A stretch of DNA of 64,000 nucleotides, taken from positions 2,852,001-2,916,000 of the forward strand of contig NZ_CP092891.1 of NCBI RefSeq assembly GCF_026559675.1. Reading direction: 5' to 3'. Below the pieces are notes generated by a model, which did no database searches, was not told where the DNA came from, and was given only the letters and a program-made list of their open reading frames with translations. Positions 9,569-16,604 of this stretch are shown here, one piece after another; the first letter of the stretch is position 1; each line of letters opens with the position of its first letter. The translations under genes and the position numbers were made by a program. Source of the DNA: Microbacterium oxydans (GTDB taxonomy: Bacteria > Actinomycetota > Actinomycetes > Actinomycetales > Microbacteriaceae).

Positions 9569-10207
9569 TCAGCCGCGCAGCCAGGCTTCGAGCTGGGGCA
9601 CCAGCGTCGAGAACTCGGCGGCGCGGAAGGTGGGGGTGGCGTCGGGGTCGGAGAACCCGCCGATCAGAGCCGTCGCATGGCCACGGGCATGAGCGGGAGC
9701 CAGGTCGTTGTGCCAGATGTCGCCGATGCTCAGCACCCGCGCATCGGCCGGGAGCTCGGCGAGCAGGGCGTCGAGCCCGCGGGGCTTGCCAGCGCCGGTG
9801 ACGATCCGGTCGAACAGCCCGCCGAGGCCGAGGGCGTCGAGGGCGTCGCCGATGCGGATGTCCGGCGCGTTCGTGACGAGGATCCGCTCGGCGTCGACCG
9901 ACGCGAGGAAGTCGGCGAGACCGTCCGGAGCGCTGATCGGCGCGCCCTCGGTCCCCAGCTGCGCGCGGCTGGCGAGGTACGCGGCGCTGAGGAGGCGGGC
10001 ATCCGCTCCCCTGGCCTCGGCCACGCGGCGCACGGCGTCGTAGCCGTCGAGGGAGTCGTCATCGGCGGCGGCCAGGACCGAGCGGATGTCGTCGATGAGG
10101 GAGCCGTCGTCGCCGAGGGCCGCGGCGACCTGCTGCGCGTAGGCGAGAACCGGACCGTCGCCGAGGGCGATCGTGCCGTCGAAATCGAAGAGGAGAATGG
10201 AGTTCAC
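9569..10207 (-). CDS. HAD-superfamily hydrolase at the head of the phosphonate operon
   Basis: A 212-residue haloacid dehalogenase-type phosphatase. All four motifs are visible: DFDGT (motif I, with both catalytic aspartates), VTNA (II), GAGKPRGLDA (III lysine) and SIGDIWHND (IV). A C1-type helical cap lies between motifs I and II. As first gene of a PHO-box operon it probably releases phosphate from an imported or derived phosphate ester, or hydrolyses a phosphonoacetaldehyde-like compound. Specificity is not readable. The start is GTG; the Shine-Dalgarno is weak (AAAGAA). Confidence 0.85.
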   Translation of the reverse strand: MNSILLFDFDGTIALGDGPVLAYAQQVAAALGDDGSLIDDIRSVLAAADDDSLDGYDAVRRVAEARGADARLLSAAYLASRAQLGTEGAPISAPDGLADFLASVDAERILVTNAPDIRIGDALDALGLGGLFDRIVTGAGKPRGLDALLAELPADARVLSIGDIWHNDLAPAHARGHATALIGGFSDPDATPTFRAAEFSTLVPQLEAWLRG

Positions 10208-10249
10208 GGAGTTCTTTCTGTGGGGACGCTCCGTCCATCATCAGAAACG

Positions 10250-10291
10250 ATTGTGGACAGAAAGTCCCGAGCGTGTGAACGCCGTGTGAAC
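10250..10291 (-). promoter_or_regulatory. PHO box (two 11-bp units) overlapping the phosphonate operon promoter
   Basis: On the minus strand GTTCACACGGC (10281-10291) is followed directly by GTTCACACGCT (10270-10280): two tandem 11-bp units matching the actinobacterial PhoP box, whose unit begins GTTCAC. The second unit contains TTCACA, a 5/6 match to a -35, 18 bp before CACAAT (10250-10255) as -10. PhoP bound at the -35 is the classical activating position. The HAD gene start lies 43 bp past the -10. Confidence 0.72.
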
Positions 10292-10313
10292 AATCCGTCC
10301 ACAGGAGTCGCGT

Positions 10314-10979
10314 ATGGTGAGCGCCGTGTCCGAACTCGACCAGCTCACCCGCGCGGCGCACCTCGCCGCCGACGGCACCGCCACCGGCGCACGCCTCGCC
10401 CTCGACGCCCTCCCCTGGCTCGGCGCGGCGCTCGACGACGATCACCGCACCGACCGCTTCATCGCATGGGGTCGATCGACGGTCATCGACGAGAACACGG
10501 GCACCGCGGTGATCCCCCGACCCCTGTTCGAGGACCTGCATGCGCGGGCCGGCGTGGCGTCGGACTGGCCGGTCGGAAATGCCGGAGTGCTGCACTGCTA
10601 CGGCTACCTGCTGTCGCTCGAGGCGACGCCCTACGGACTCAAGCGGGACCGCTGGACCGAGGGCGCACTGGCCCGCGCGTGCGGCCTGACGACCGACGCG
10701 TTCCATCCCTGGCTCGAGGGGCCGACCCTGCTCGCGCGGGCCACCGCCGCGGCATCCACCCTCCTCGCGGCACCCGCGGCCGGCGCCACCCGGAGCGTCG
10801 ACGCACGGCGCACCGTGCTCGCTCTCGGCGCAGCCCAGGGTCCGACCGCACTCGCCTATGCCGTCGCCCCGACCGCGGACGCCGCGCCGCTGCTGGTCAC
10901 GATGTTCCCCGTCGCGGACGCGACCGGCCCGCTCGCGGACTTCACGACCGACGTGCGCCTGCGCTGGAACGCCGCCTAG
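10314..10979 (+). CDS. Conserved-looking protein of unknown function
   Basis: A 221-residue soluble protein with no signal peptide or membrane segment. It is rich in alanine and leucine and contains WGRSTVIDENTG near residue 55 and VGNAGVLHCYGYLLS near residue 90, followed by TPYGLKRDRW. I recognise no catalytic or binding motif and do not assign a function. A Shine-Dalgarno (AGGAG, 7 bases upstream) supports the ATG at 10314. It is transcribed away from the PHO-box operon, and its promoter must lie in the same 106-bp divergent region. It overlaps the convergent riboflavin kinase gene by 4 bp. GC-rich third positions match the neighbours, so it is not an obvious recent import. Confidence 0.75.
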   Translation: MVSAVSELDQLTRAAHLAADGTATGARLALDALPWLGAALDDDHRTDRFIAWGRSTVIDENTGTAVIPRPLFEDLHARAGVASDWPVGNAGVLHCYGYLLSLEATPYGLKRDRWTEGALARACGLTTDAFHPWLEGPTLLARATAAASTLLAAPAAGATRSVDARRTVLALGAAQGPTALAYAVAPTADAAPLLVTMFPVADATGPLADFTTDVRLRWNAA

Positions 10980-11380
10980 GGCACCATCCGCACCGCGGCC
11001 AACAGCCGACGGCAGCGGACGACGTCGTCCGCCGTCTGGGCGATCAGCGCGTCGACGCCGTCGAACCGCAGCGTCGGCCGCAGTCGGGCGACGAGCGTCA
11101 CGGCCAGACGCCGCCCATACAGGTCGAGGTCGGCGTCATGCAGATGCACCTCCACCCGCCTCTCCCGTGCGCCGGCGAACGTCGGATTCGCTCCGACGCT
11201 GACGCTCGCCGCCCGGGGGTGCGGATCTTCGTCGATCCGCACCCAGGCCGCGTAGATGCCGTCGGCGGGGAGGTCGCCGGGGTCCGTCGCCAGGTTCGCC
11301 GTCGGGAAGCCGAGCTCGCGTCCCCGACCGTCACCCGGGACGACGACGCCCGCGATCTCCCCGAGCGGCGGCGTGCTCAC
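10976..11380 (-). CDS. rcaA: Stand-alone riboflavin kinase (RcaA-like)
   Basis: A 134-residue protein consisting only of the riboflavin-kinase beta-barrel. It has GRELGFPTANLA (Mg-ATP loop), DGIYAAWV, VSVGANPTF, the catalytic-glutamate segment VEVHLHDADLDLYG and the closing LRPTLRFDGVDALIAQ. The FAD-synthetase half found in housekeeping RibF is absent, so it makes FMN only. It overlaps the flavin reductase gene by 4 bp (ATGA). Together they would supply FMN and then FMNH2 to the flavin monooxygenase at 13476-14855. The arrangement matches rcaA in the riboflavin catabolic cluster described from Microbacterium maritypicum (recalled, not checked). Confidence 0.85.
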   Translation of the reverse strand: MSTPPLGEIAGVVVPGDGRGRELGFPTANLATDPGDLPADGIYAAWVRIDEDPHPRAASVSVGANPTFAGARERRVEVHLHDADLDLYGRRLAVTLVARLRPTLRFDGVDALIAQTADDVVRCRRLLAAVRMVP

Positions 11381-11886
11381 GCGCTCTCGGGGGCGGCGAT
11401 CGAGCGGTAGCGGCTCTGGTGGAAGACGAGCGGCTCCACGTCGTCGAACAGGGTGATGTCGGCGATCTCGTACAGCGCGATCTCGTGGTCGCCGCCGTCG
11501 ACGGTGCTGTGCAGGCGGCAGGTGAGCCAGAGCGCGGCATCCGAGATCAGCACCGCGCCGCCGTCGGTACGCTGCCAGGCGTGTCCGCCGAATCGGTCGC
11601 CCTCGCGGGCCGAGAGGGACCGGCTGAGGGGCTCGTGGTGGGCGGCGAGCACGCTCATGCCGAGTTCGGGGACCTCGCGCAGCACCGGCCAGGTCTTCGA
11701 CGTGCGCGCCGCGCTGATCGCGACGAGCGCGGGTTCCAGCGAGATCGACGTGAAGGAGTTGACGGCCATCCCGACGGCACGGTCGTCGACGTGCGCGGCG
11801 AGGGCCACGACGCCGGTCGGGTACACCGAGAACGCCCGGCGGAGGGCGAGGTCGCGCGGCAGGGCGTCGGTCACGGCAGTCGTCAT
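11377..11886 (-). CDS. rcaB: Flavin reductase (RcaB-like)
   Basis: A 169-residue flavin reductase of the HpaC/DIM6 type. The family core is GMAVNSFTSISLEPALVAIS, followed by TSKTWPVL and the C-terminal LWLTCRLHSTVDGGDHEI and FHQSRYR segments. It would reduce FMN or riboflavin with NAD(P)H for a partner monooxygenase. It is the first gene of a two-gene operon with the riboflavin kinase. A strong promoter (TTGTTT-N17-TATTAT) and a palindromic operator lie just upstream. Shine-Dalgarno AAGGAAG precedes the ATG. Assignment to rcaB rests on family plus gene order. Confidence 0.85.
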   Translation of the reverse strand: MTTAVTDALPRDLALRRAFSVYPTGVVALAAHVDDRAVGMAVNSFTSISLEPALVAISAARTSKTWPVLREVPELGMSVLAAHHEPLSRSLSAREGDRFGGHAWQRTDGGAVLISDAALWLTCRLHSTVDGGDHEIALYEIADITLFDDVEPLVFHQSRYRSIAAPESA

Positions 11887-11902
11887 TTCGGCTTCCTTTC
11901 GT

Positions 11903-11918
11903 TAGTCAACTTTGACTA
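11903..11918. promoter_or_regulatory. Operator palindrome TAGTCAA-N2-TTGACTA upstream of rcaBA
   Basis: A perfect palindrome with two 7-bp arms (11903-11909 and 11912-11918). It begins where transcription should start, 7 bp after the -10, and ends 16 bp before the rcaB ATG, a repressor position. An identical pair of arms occurs at 17757-17772 upstream of the importer operon. Confidence 0.7.
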
Positions 11919-11924
11919 GTTCCG

Positions 11925-11953
11925 ATAATAGGCAAGTTTGATCATGCAAACAA
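11925..11953 (-). promoter_or_regulatory. Promoter of rcaBA
   Basis: On the minus strand TTGTTT (11948-11953) and TATTAT (11925-11930) are separated by exactly 17 bp, a good match to a housekeeping sigma promoter. The spacer contains the GATCAAAC element that also recurs near the second operator. Confidence 0.65.
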
Positions 11954-11989
11954 CAGGAATCTGTGATGTCAGCCGTTAGCATGAGGGGC

Positions 11990-12595
11990 ATGTCGACCAC
12001 CCGCCTCGTCGTCCTCGGCGCCGTGAAGCAGTTCCAGCCCGTGCACGGGTACTTCCTCCGCCGCGAGCTCATGACCTGGCACGTCGACGAATGGGCGCAC
12101 ATCCAGCCCGGTTCGATCTACAACGCGCTGCGCGCCCTCGAAGTCGACGGCTACATCGCCGAGAGCGGCACCGAGGCGGAGGGCAAGCGGCCCGCCCGCA
12201 CGACCTACCGCATCACTCCGGCGGGCGAGGTCGAGCTGCAGCGGATGCTGCGCGAGAACCTCTGGAACGTCGCGGCCTTCGACACGCAGGCCATCATGAC
12301 CGTGGCCTCGTTCATGTTCGTGCTGAGCCGGCAGGAGGTGATCGCCGGGCTCGAGCACCGCCTCATCAAGAGCGACGCGATCATCACGCAGAACGGCTTC
12401 GATGTGCAGGACACGCTGCGCTCCGAGACCACGCCGAAGTACGTGCGGGAGATCTTCGACCTCTCGACGGCCCGGCTCACGGCCGAGAAGCAGTGGCTGC
12501 TCGACCTGCTGGAGCGGCTGCGCACCGGCGAGTACACGTTCGCGGGAGAGACGGCGGAGGACGCCGCGCCCGCCGACGCCGCACCCTCGGCCTAG
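11990..12595 (+). CDS. PadR-family transcriptional regulator (candidate riboflavin-locus repressor, RcaC position)
   Basis: A 201-residue PadR regulator. The N-terminal winged helix-turn-helix is typical (VHGYFLRREL, QPGSIYNALRALEVDGYI, then the wing TTYRITPAGEVELQ), and the C-terminal half (about residues 95-185) is the helical Vir-type dimerisation domain. It lies between the rcaBA and importer-rcaED operons and is divergent from rcaB, so it is the natural candidate for binding the shared palindrome and for autoregulation. The start at MSTTRLVV was chosen because TAGCAT lies 7 bases upstream, a leaderless arrangement; an in-frame ATG at 11981 is possible. The effector, perhaps riboflavin or lumichrome, is inference. 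Confidence 0.85.
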   Translation: MSTTRLVVLGAVKQFQPVHGYFLRRELMTWHVDEWAHIQPGSIYNALRALEVDGYIAESGTEAEGKRPARTTYRITPAGEVELQRMLRENLWNVAAFDTQAIMTVASFMFVLSRQEVIAGLEHRLIKSDAIITQNGFDVQDTLRSETTPKYVREIFDLSTARLTAEKQWLLDLLERLRTGEYTFAGETAEDAAPADAAPSA

Positions 12596-12598
12596 CCG

Positions 12599-13483
12599 TC
12601 AGCGCGAGGCGACCAGGACCGCGATCGCCTCGGGCGAGAGCGCGGGGGTCGTCGCACCACGGTGCTGCGCCACGACGGCGCCGGCTGCGCACGCACGGAC
12701 CAGGGCATCCTCGATCGGCTCCCCCTGGGCGAGCGCCGCGGCCAGGGCGCCGCAGAACGCGTCACCGGCCCCTGTCGTGTCGACGGGTTCGATCGGGAAC
12801 GCGGCGATGGCGAGCGGATCGAGACCGCGGCGGTGCAGCGTCACTCCCCCGGCACCCCTCGTCAGCACCACCGTCCCGGCGCCGGCATCCTGCAGCCGGT
12901 CGATCCCGCCGAGCTCGGCGCATTCGGTCTCGTTCACCACGAGCACGTCCACGGCGGGGAGCATCCCGAGCGCCGCCTCGTGCGCCGGGGCGGCGTTCAG
13001 GATCGTGACGGCTCCGGCCGCGCGTCCCGCCCGCAGTGCCGCGGCCACACCGGCTGCGGGCACCTCGAGCTGCGCCAGCACGACGGCGGCTCCGGCGATC
13101 CCGGCGACCGCGTCCTCCGGATCCAGCTCGGCGTTCGCCCCCGCCGCGACCACGATGCTGTTGTCGCCGTCGTCGAGCGCGAGCACGTGGGCCACCCCGG
13201 TCGGGGCTTCGGCACTGCGGCGCAGGGCCGCGACGACGCCGGCATCCGTCAGGGTCCGCTCGAGCACGTCGGCGGCCTCGTCCCGCCCGACGACGCCGCA
13301 GAAGCGCGTCGGCGCCCCGCTGCGTGCGGAGGCGACGGCCTGGTTCAGCCCCTTGCCGCCGGAGAAGCGGCCACCGGCCCGACCGAGCAGAGTCTCGCCG
13401 ACGCGTGGGGGGCGCGCCACCTCGACCACGAGGTCGAGGTTCGCGCTCCCCACGACGGCGACACCGGCGAGGGTGTCAGACAC
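12599..13483 (-). CDS. rcaD: Ribokinase (RcaD-like)
   Basis: A 294-residue PfkB-family sugar kinase. The sugar-site motif VVGSANLDLV is at the N-terminus and FSGGKGLNQAVA around residue 40, and the ATP/anion-hole motif DTTGAGDAFCG, with the catalytic aspartate, is around residue 235. These match ribokinase rather than fructokinase. It is the last gene of the importer-monooxygenase operon and overlaps that monooxygenase by 8 bp with a GTG start. In a riboflavin-degrading pathway it would phosphorylate the ribose released with lumichrome. It ends 3 bp from the convergent padR stop. Confidence 0.87.
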   Translation of the reverse strand: MSDTLAGVAVVGSANLDLVVEVARPPRVGETLLGRAGGRFSGGKGLNQAVASARSGAPTRFCGVVGRDEAADVLERTLTDAGVVAALRRSAEAPTGVAHVLALDDGDNSIVVAAGANAELDPEDAVAGIAGAAVVLAQLEVPAAGVAAALRAGRAAGAVTILNAAPAHEAALGMLPAVDVLVVNETECAELGGIDRLQDAGAGTVVLTRGAGGVTLHRRGLDPLAIAAFPIEPVDTTGAGDAFCGALAAALAQGEPIEDALVRACAAGAVVAQHRGATTPALSPEAIAVLVASR

Positions 13484-14855
13484 GCGACATCGTCCGCCGG
13501 TACTGCGAACCCGTGTGCGAGTCGGCGAGTGCCGGCGTCGGCGTGCCGACCAGGCGCTCGCGCAGCGACTGCGGCTCGGCCGAGGGCTCGGCGATCGCGC
13601 CGCGCTCCTTGAGGATGGGCAGCACGTGCTCGATGAAGTCGACGGTGGAGGCCGGCGGGATGACCGGGGCGAACAGGAACCCGTCGAGGTCGGCGCCGTC
13701 GGCGAGCTCGATCATCCGGTCCGCCACCTGCTCGGGTGTGCCGACGATCGGGCGCGCACCGACGCCGTGCGCGTGCCAGTCGCCGAGCACGTCGCCGACG
13801 GTCTTGTCGGCGAAGCGGGCGACCTGGGTCCGAGAGAGCTCGGTGCTGAGCTCCGACATCGGCGTGTTCGGGGCGTACGCCGACAGGTCGAGGCCGGTGA
13901 ACCACGCGTACGAGGCCACCGTGACATCGGGGTTCTGCGCATCGGCGACCTCGGCGTACTTGCGTCGGGCCTCTTCCTCGGTGCTGCCCACCACGGCGGC
14001 GAACGCCGACATGATCTTCACGTCGTCGGCCGCGCGTCCGTTCTTCACGGCCTCCTCGCGGATCGCCGTGGAGTGGCTGCGGAGCTGCTCGACGGAGCCG
14101 CTGCCGACGAAGATCGCCTCACCGTGCTTGCCGCCGAACTCGCGGCCGGCCGGCGATGCCCCCGCCTGGAACAGCACCGGGGTGCCCTGCGGCGAGCGCG
14201 AGGTGTTGCCGTAGCCGTGCGAGCGGAAGTACGGGCCGTCGTGGGCGATGCGGTGCACCTTGGACGGGTCGGCGAAGCGGCCGGACTTGTCGCGCTCCAG
14301 GGCACCCTCCTCCCACGCCTGCTCCCACAGCTTGTAGACGACCTGCATGAAGTCGTCGGCCATGAGGTAGCGCTCGTCGTGGCCGACCATCGGCACGCCG
14401 AAGCCCTGCACCGCGGTGTCGGCCGTGCCGGTGGTGACCACGTTCCAGCCGATGCGCCCGCCGGAGAGGATGTCGAGCGTGGCCATGCGACGCGCGAAGG
14501 AGTAGGGCGGTTCGAGCAGGGTCGACCCGGTCGCGACGAGCCCCAGGCGCGTCGTCTCGGGGATGAGGGCGGCGAGGATGATCGCCGGGTCGAGTCGCGG
14601 CAGGTCGAGGCCCTCGACCGAGCAGATGTCGGGGCGCTCGCCCGCGACGTCGGCCCAGCCCCAGGCATCCGCGAGGAACAGGAAGTCGAACCCGGCGTCC
14701 TCGACCATGCGCGCGGTGTCGCGCCAGTACTCGAGCTTGTCGAAGAGGTAGCGCCCGTTGTCGGGGTGCCGCCAGGTCGCGGTGCCGGAGTCGTTCGCCT
14801 GGGCGTTCTCGAAGAGGCCGAGGCGCAGCTGCTTGACGGTGGTCTGATCGGTCAT
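13476..14855 (-). CDS. rcaE: LLM-class flavin monooxygenase, probable riboflavin lyase (RcaE-like)
   Basis: A 459-residue luciferase-like monooxygenase of the NtaA/SnaA/DszA group. Recognisable parts are AGFDFLFLADAWGWADV, DPAIILAALIPETTRLGLVATGSTL (given in part), SGGRIGWNVVTT, the FMN-phosphate site QAGASPAGREFG and the C-terminal FLFAPVIPP. Family members use FMNH2 and O2 to cleave C-N or C-S bonds. Alone the family would be ambiguous, with nitrilotriacetate or sulfur compounds as options. The surrounding riboflavin kinase, flavin reductase and ribokinase point to riboflavin lyase, which splits riboflavin into lumichrome and ribose. GGAAGG 9 bases upstream supports the ATG. Confidence 0.82.
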   Translation of the reverse strand: MTDQTTVKQLRLGLFENAQANDSGTATWRHPDNGRYLFDKLEYWRDTARMVEDAGFDFLFLADAWGWADVAGERPDICSVEGLDLPRLDPAIILAALIPETTRLGLVATGSTLLEPPYSFARRMATLDILSGGRIGWNVVTTGTADTAVQGFGVPMVGHDERYLMADDFMQVVYKLWEQAWEEGALERDKSGRFADPSKVHRIAHDGPYFRSHGYGNTSRSPQGTPVLFQAGASPAGREFGGKHGEAIFVGSGSVEQLRSHSTAIREEAVKNGRAADDVKIMSAFAAVVGSTEEEARRKYAEVADAQNPDVTVASYAWFTGLDLSAYAPNTPMSELSTELSRTQVARFADKTVGDVLGDWHAHGVGARPIVGTPEQVADRMIELADGADLDGFLFAPVIPPASTVDFIEHVLPILKERGAIAEPSAEPQSLRERLVGTPTPALADSHTGSQYRRTMSRV

Positions 14856-14921
14856 GTGCGGGTGCCTTCCTTGTGGGTGGTTCTGGTCGTTCGGGGATGC
14901 TTCCGGGCACGCCGGAGGAAC

Positions 14922-14951
14922 CCCGGGACGGGTGGGGGCGCCCGTCCCGGG
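14922..14951 (-). terminator. Perfect 11-bp hairpin between importer permease and rcaE
   Basis: Arms 14922-14932 and 14941-14951 (CCCGGGACGGG and its complement) around an 8-nt loop, no U-tract. It lies inside an otherwise tight operon. It may lower expression of rcaED relative to the importer, or act as an RNA-stability element. Confidence 0.45.
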
Positions 14952-14965
14952 ATCCGGATGCCGCG

Positions 14966-15814
14966 TCAGCCCTTGGCCGTGACCTCGCCGTCGCTCCACC
15001 AGAGCACGCGCTTGCGCACCACGGCGAGGACGATGATCAGGAGCACGCCGAGCAGGCAGAGCAGGGCGATGCTGGCCCAGGTGACGGGGAGGTTCGCCTG
15101 CGCAGCGGACGTGGTGACCAGCGAGCCGAGACCGGCCTGCTGTCCGGCCGCGACGAACTCGGCGACCGCGGCGCCGACCACTGCGAGCGGCAGGGCGATG
15201 CGGAGACCGGCGAACACGTAGGGCATGCTGCCGGGGAAGCGCAGCTCGCGGAAGATCTCCCACCGCGAAGCGTGCAGCGTCTTGAAGACGTCGAGCGCCT
15301 TCTGGTCGACGTCGCGGAGACCCGCCAGCGAGTTCACGAGCATCGGGAAGAAGACCACGAGCCCGGTGACGATGAACTTCGGCACCATGCCGAAGCCGAA
15401 CGCGACCACCAGGGCCGGCGCGATCGCCACGATCGGGGTCACCATCACGATGATGACCAGCGGCATCACGGCCCGCTCGATGATCTGGAACTCCGCCATG
15501 ACCACGGCCAGCAGGAAGCCGGCGAGGATGCCGGCGGACGCGCCGACGACGACCTCGAGCAGCGTGACCAGGAAGTTCGACCAGTACATGCCGGCGTCGT
15601 CCACGAGACTGCCGCCGATCGCCTCGAGCGTGGGGAGCACGTAGGGGTTGGTCCAGGCCACGATCTGCCACAGCAGCGCGGCGATCACGAACGTGATCAG
15701 CGTCGGGCCCCAGGAGCCCCAGCGCAGCCACGCGGGGATGCCGCTGCGCGGCTGGCCCTTCAGGCGGGCGGTCGCGAGGGTCGCGGTCGTGTCTCTCATC
15801 GTCAGCTCAGACAT
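14966..15814 (-). CDS. ABC transporter permease, SsuC/TauC/ThiX type (candidate riboflavin importer)
   Basis: A 282-residue BPD-type permease with about six membrane segments (such as GPTLITFVIAALLWQIVAWT and ALLCLLGVLLIIVLAVV). The cytoplasmic coupling helix is in LDVFKTLHASRWEIFRELRF, and AEFVAAGQQAGLGSLV is the usual C-terminal motif of nitrate/sulfonate/thiamine-precursor permeases. The MSELTMRD start overlaps the ATPase stop by 8 bp; an internal ATG at 15799 is an alternative. It pairs with the NMT1/THI5-like binding protein. RibXY-type riboflavin importers belong to the same superfamily, which fits this locus. Substrate is inferred. Confidence 0.88.
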   Translation of the reverse strand: MSELTMRDTTATLATARLKGQPRSGIPAWLRWGSWGPTLITFVIAALLWQIVAWTNPYVLPTLEAIGGSLVDDAGMYWSNFLVTLLEVVVGASAGILAGFLLAVVMAEFQIIERAVMPLVIIVMVTPIVAIAPALVVAFGFGMVPKFIVTGLVVFFPMLVNSLAGLRDVDQKALDVFKTLHASRWEIFRELRFPGSMPYVFAGLRIALPLAVVGAAVAEFVAAGQQAGLGSLVTTSAAQANLPVTWASIALLCLLGVLLIIVLAVVRKRVLWWSDGEVTAKG

Positions 15815-16604
15815 GGGCCTTCTCCGTCTGCGCGCGCAGCGCACCGCGCACGACTGCTTCCAGTTCGCGGAACTCCTCGGTCGCGTAGGCCTCCTCGGTG
15901 CGCGGCCGAGGCAGGTTCACGTCGATCACCTGGGCGATGCGCCCGGGGTGGGCGGCCATCACCACGATGCGGTCGGACAGCATGATCGCCTCCGGCACCG
16001 AGTGCGTGACGAACATGACGGCCTTGCGGTTGGACTGCCAGAACTCCAGCAGGGCGATCCGCTGCAGGTCGCGGTTCATCTCGTCGAGCGCCGAGAACGG
16101 CTCGTCCATCAGCATGATGGCCGGGTCGAACACGAACGCCCGGGCGATCGCGGCGCGCTGCTGCATACCGCCGGAGAGCTGGCCGGGGTACTTCTTCATC
16201 GCCTGGCCGAGCCCGAAGGTCGCCAGGAGCTCCGCCGGATCGCGCAGTGCCCGTCCGGTGTTCGCCTGGGCGTTGATGCGCACCGGCAGCTCGACGTTCT
16301 CGCGCACGGTCTTCCACGGCAGCAGGGCGGGCGACTGCGGCACGAGGCCGATCTTCTTGTCCCGCGACGCCGCCGTGACGCTCTCGCCGTCGATCGTGAC
16401 GGTGCCGGAATCGGCGTCGAGGAGTCCGGCGACGACCTTGAGCAGCGTGGACTTTCCGCAGCCGCTCGGACCGATGACCGACACGAACTCGCCCATGCCG
16501 ATCGTGAGGTTCACGTCGTCGAGCACGGTGACCTGGGCGCCGTCGACGCCGAAGGACTTCGAGACGCCCCTGACCTCGACGCCTGCTCCCTGTGCGGCCG
16601 TCAT
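15807..16604 (-). CDS. ABC transporter ATP-binding protein, SsuB/TauB type
   Basis: A 265-residue ABC ATPase. Walker A GPSGCGKST, Q-loop GLVPQSPALLPWKTV, signature LSGGMQQRAAIARAF, Walker B IMLMDEP with FSALD, and switch histidine in MFVTHSVPEA. It energises uptake by the adjoining permease and NMT1-type binding lipoprotein. The ATG overlaps the TGA of the binding-protein gene by one base (TGATG). This is the sequence class used for sulfonates, nitrate, thiamine precursors and riboflavin; only the neighbouring flavin enzymes argue for riboflavin. Confidence 0.9.
   Translation of the reverse strand: MTAAQGAGVEVRGVSKSFGVDGAQVTVLDDVNLTIGMGEFVSVIGPSGCGKSTLLKVVAGLLDADSGTVTIDGESVTAASRDKKIGLVPQSPALLPWKTVRENVELPVRINAQANTGRALRDPAELLATFGLGQAMKKYPGQLSGGMQQRAAIARAFVFDPAIMLMDEPFSALDEMNRDLQRIALLEFWQSNRKAVMFVTHSVPEAIMLSDRIVVMAAHPGRIAQVIDVNLPRPRTEEAYATEEFRELEAVVRGALRAQTEKAHV

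Noticed and set aside
12402..15221. A 939-codon plus-strand frame opposite ribokinase and the LLM enzyme
   Set aside because: Antisense shadow; the minus strand has catalytic motifs of two enzyme families.
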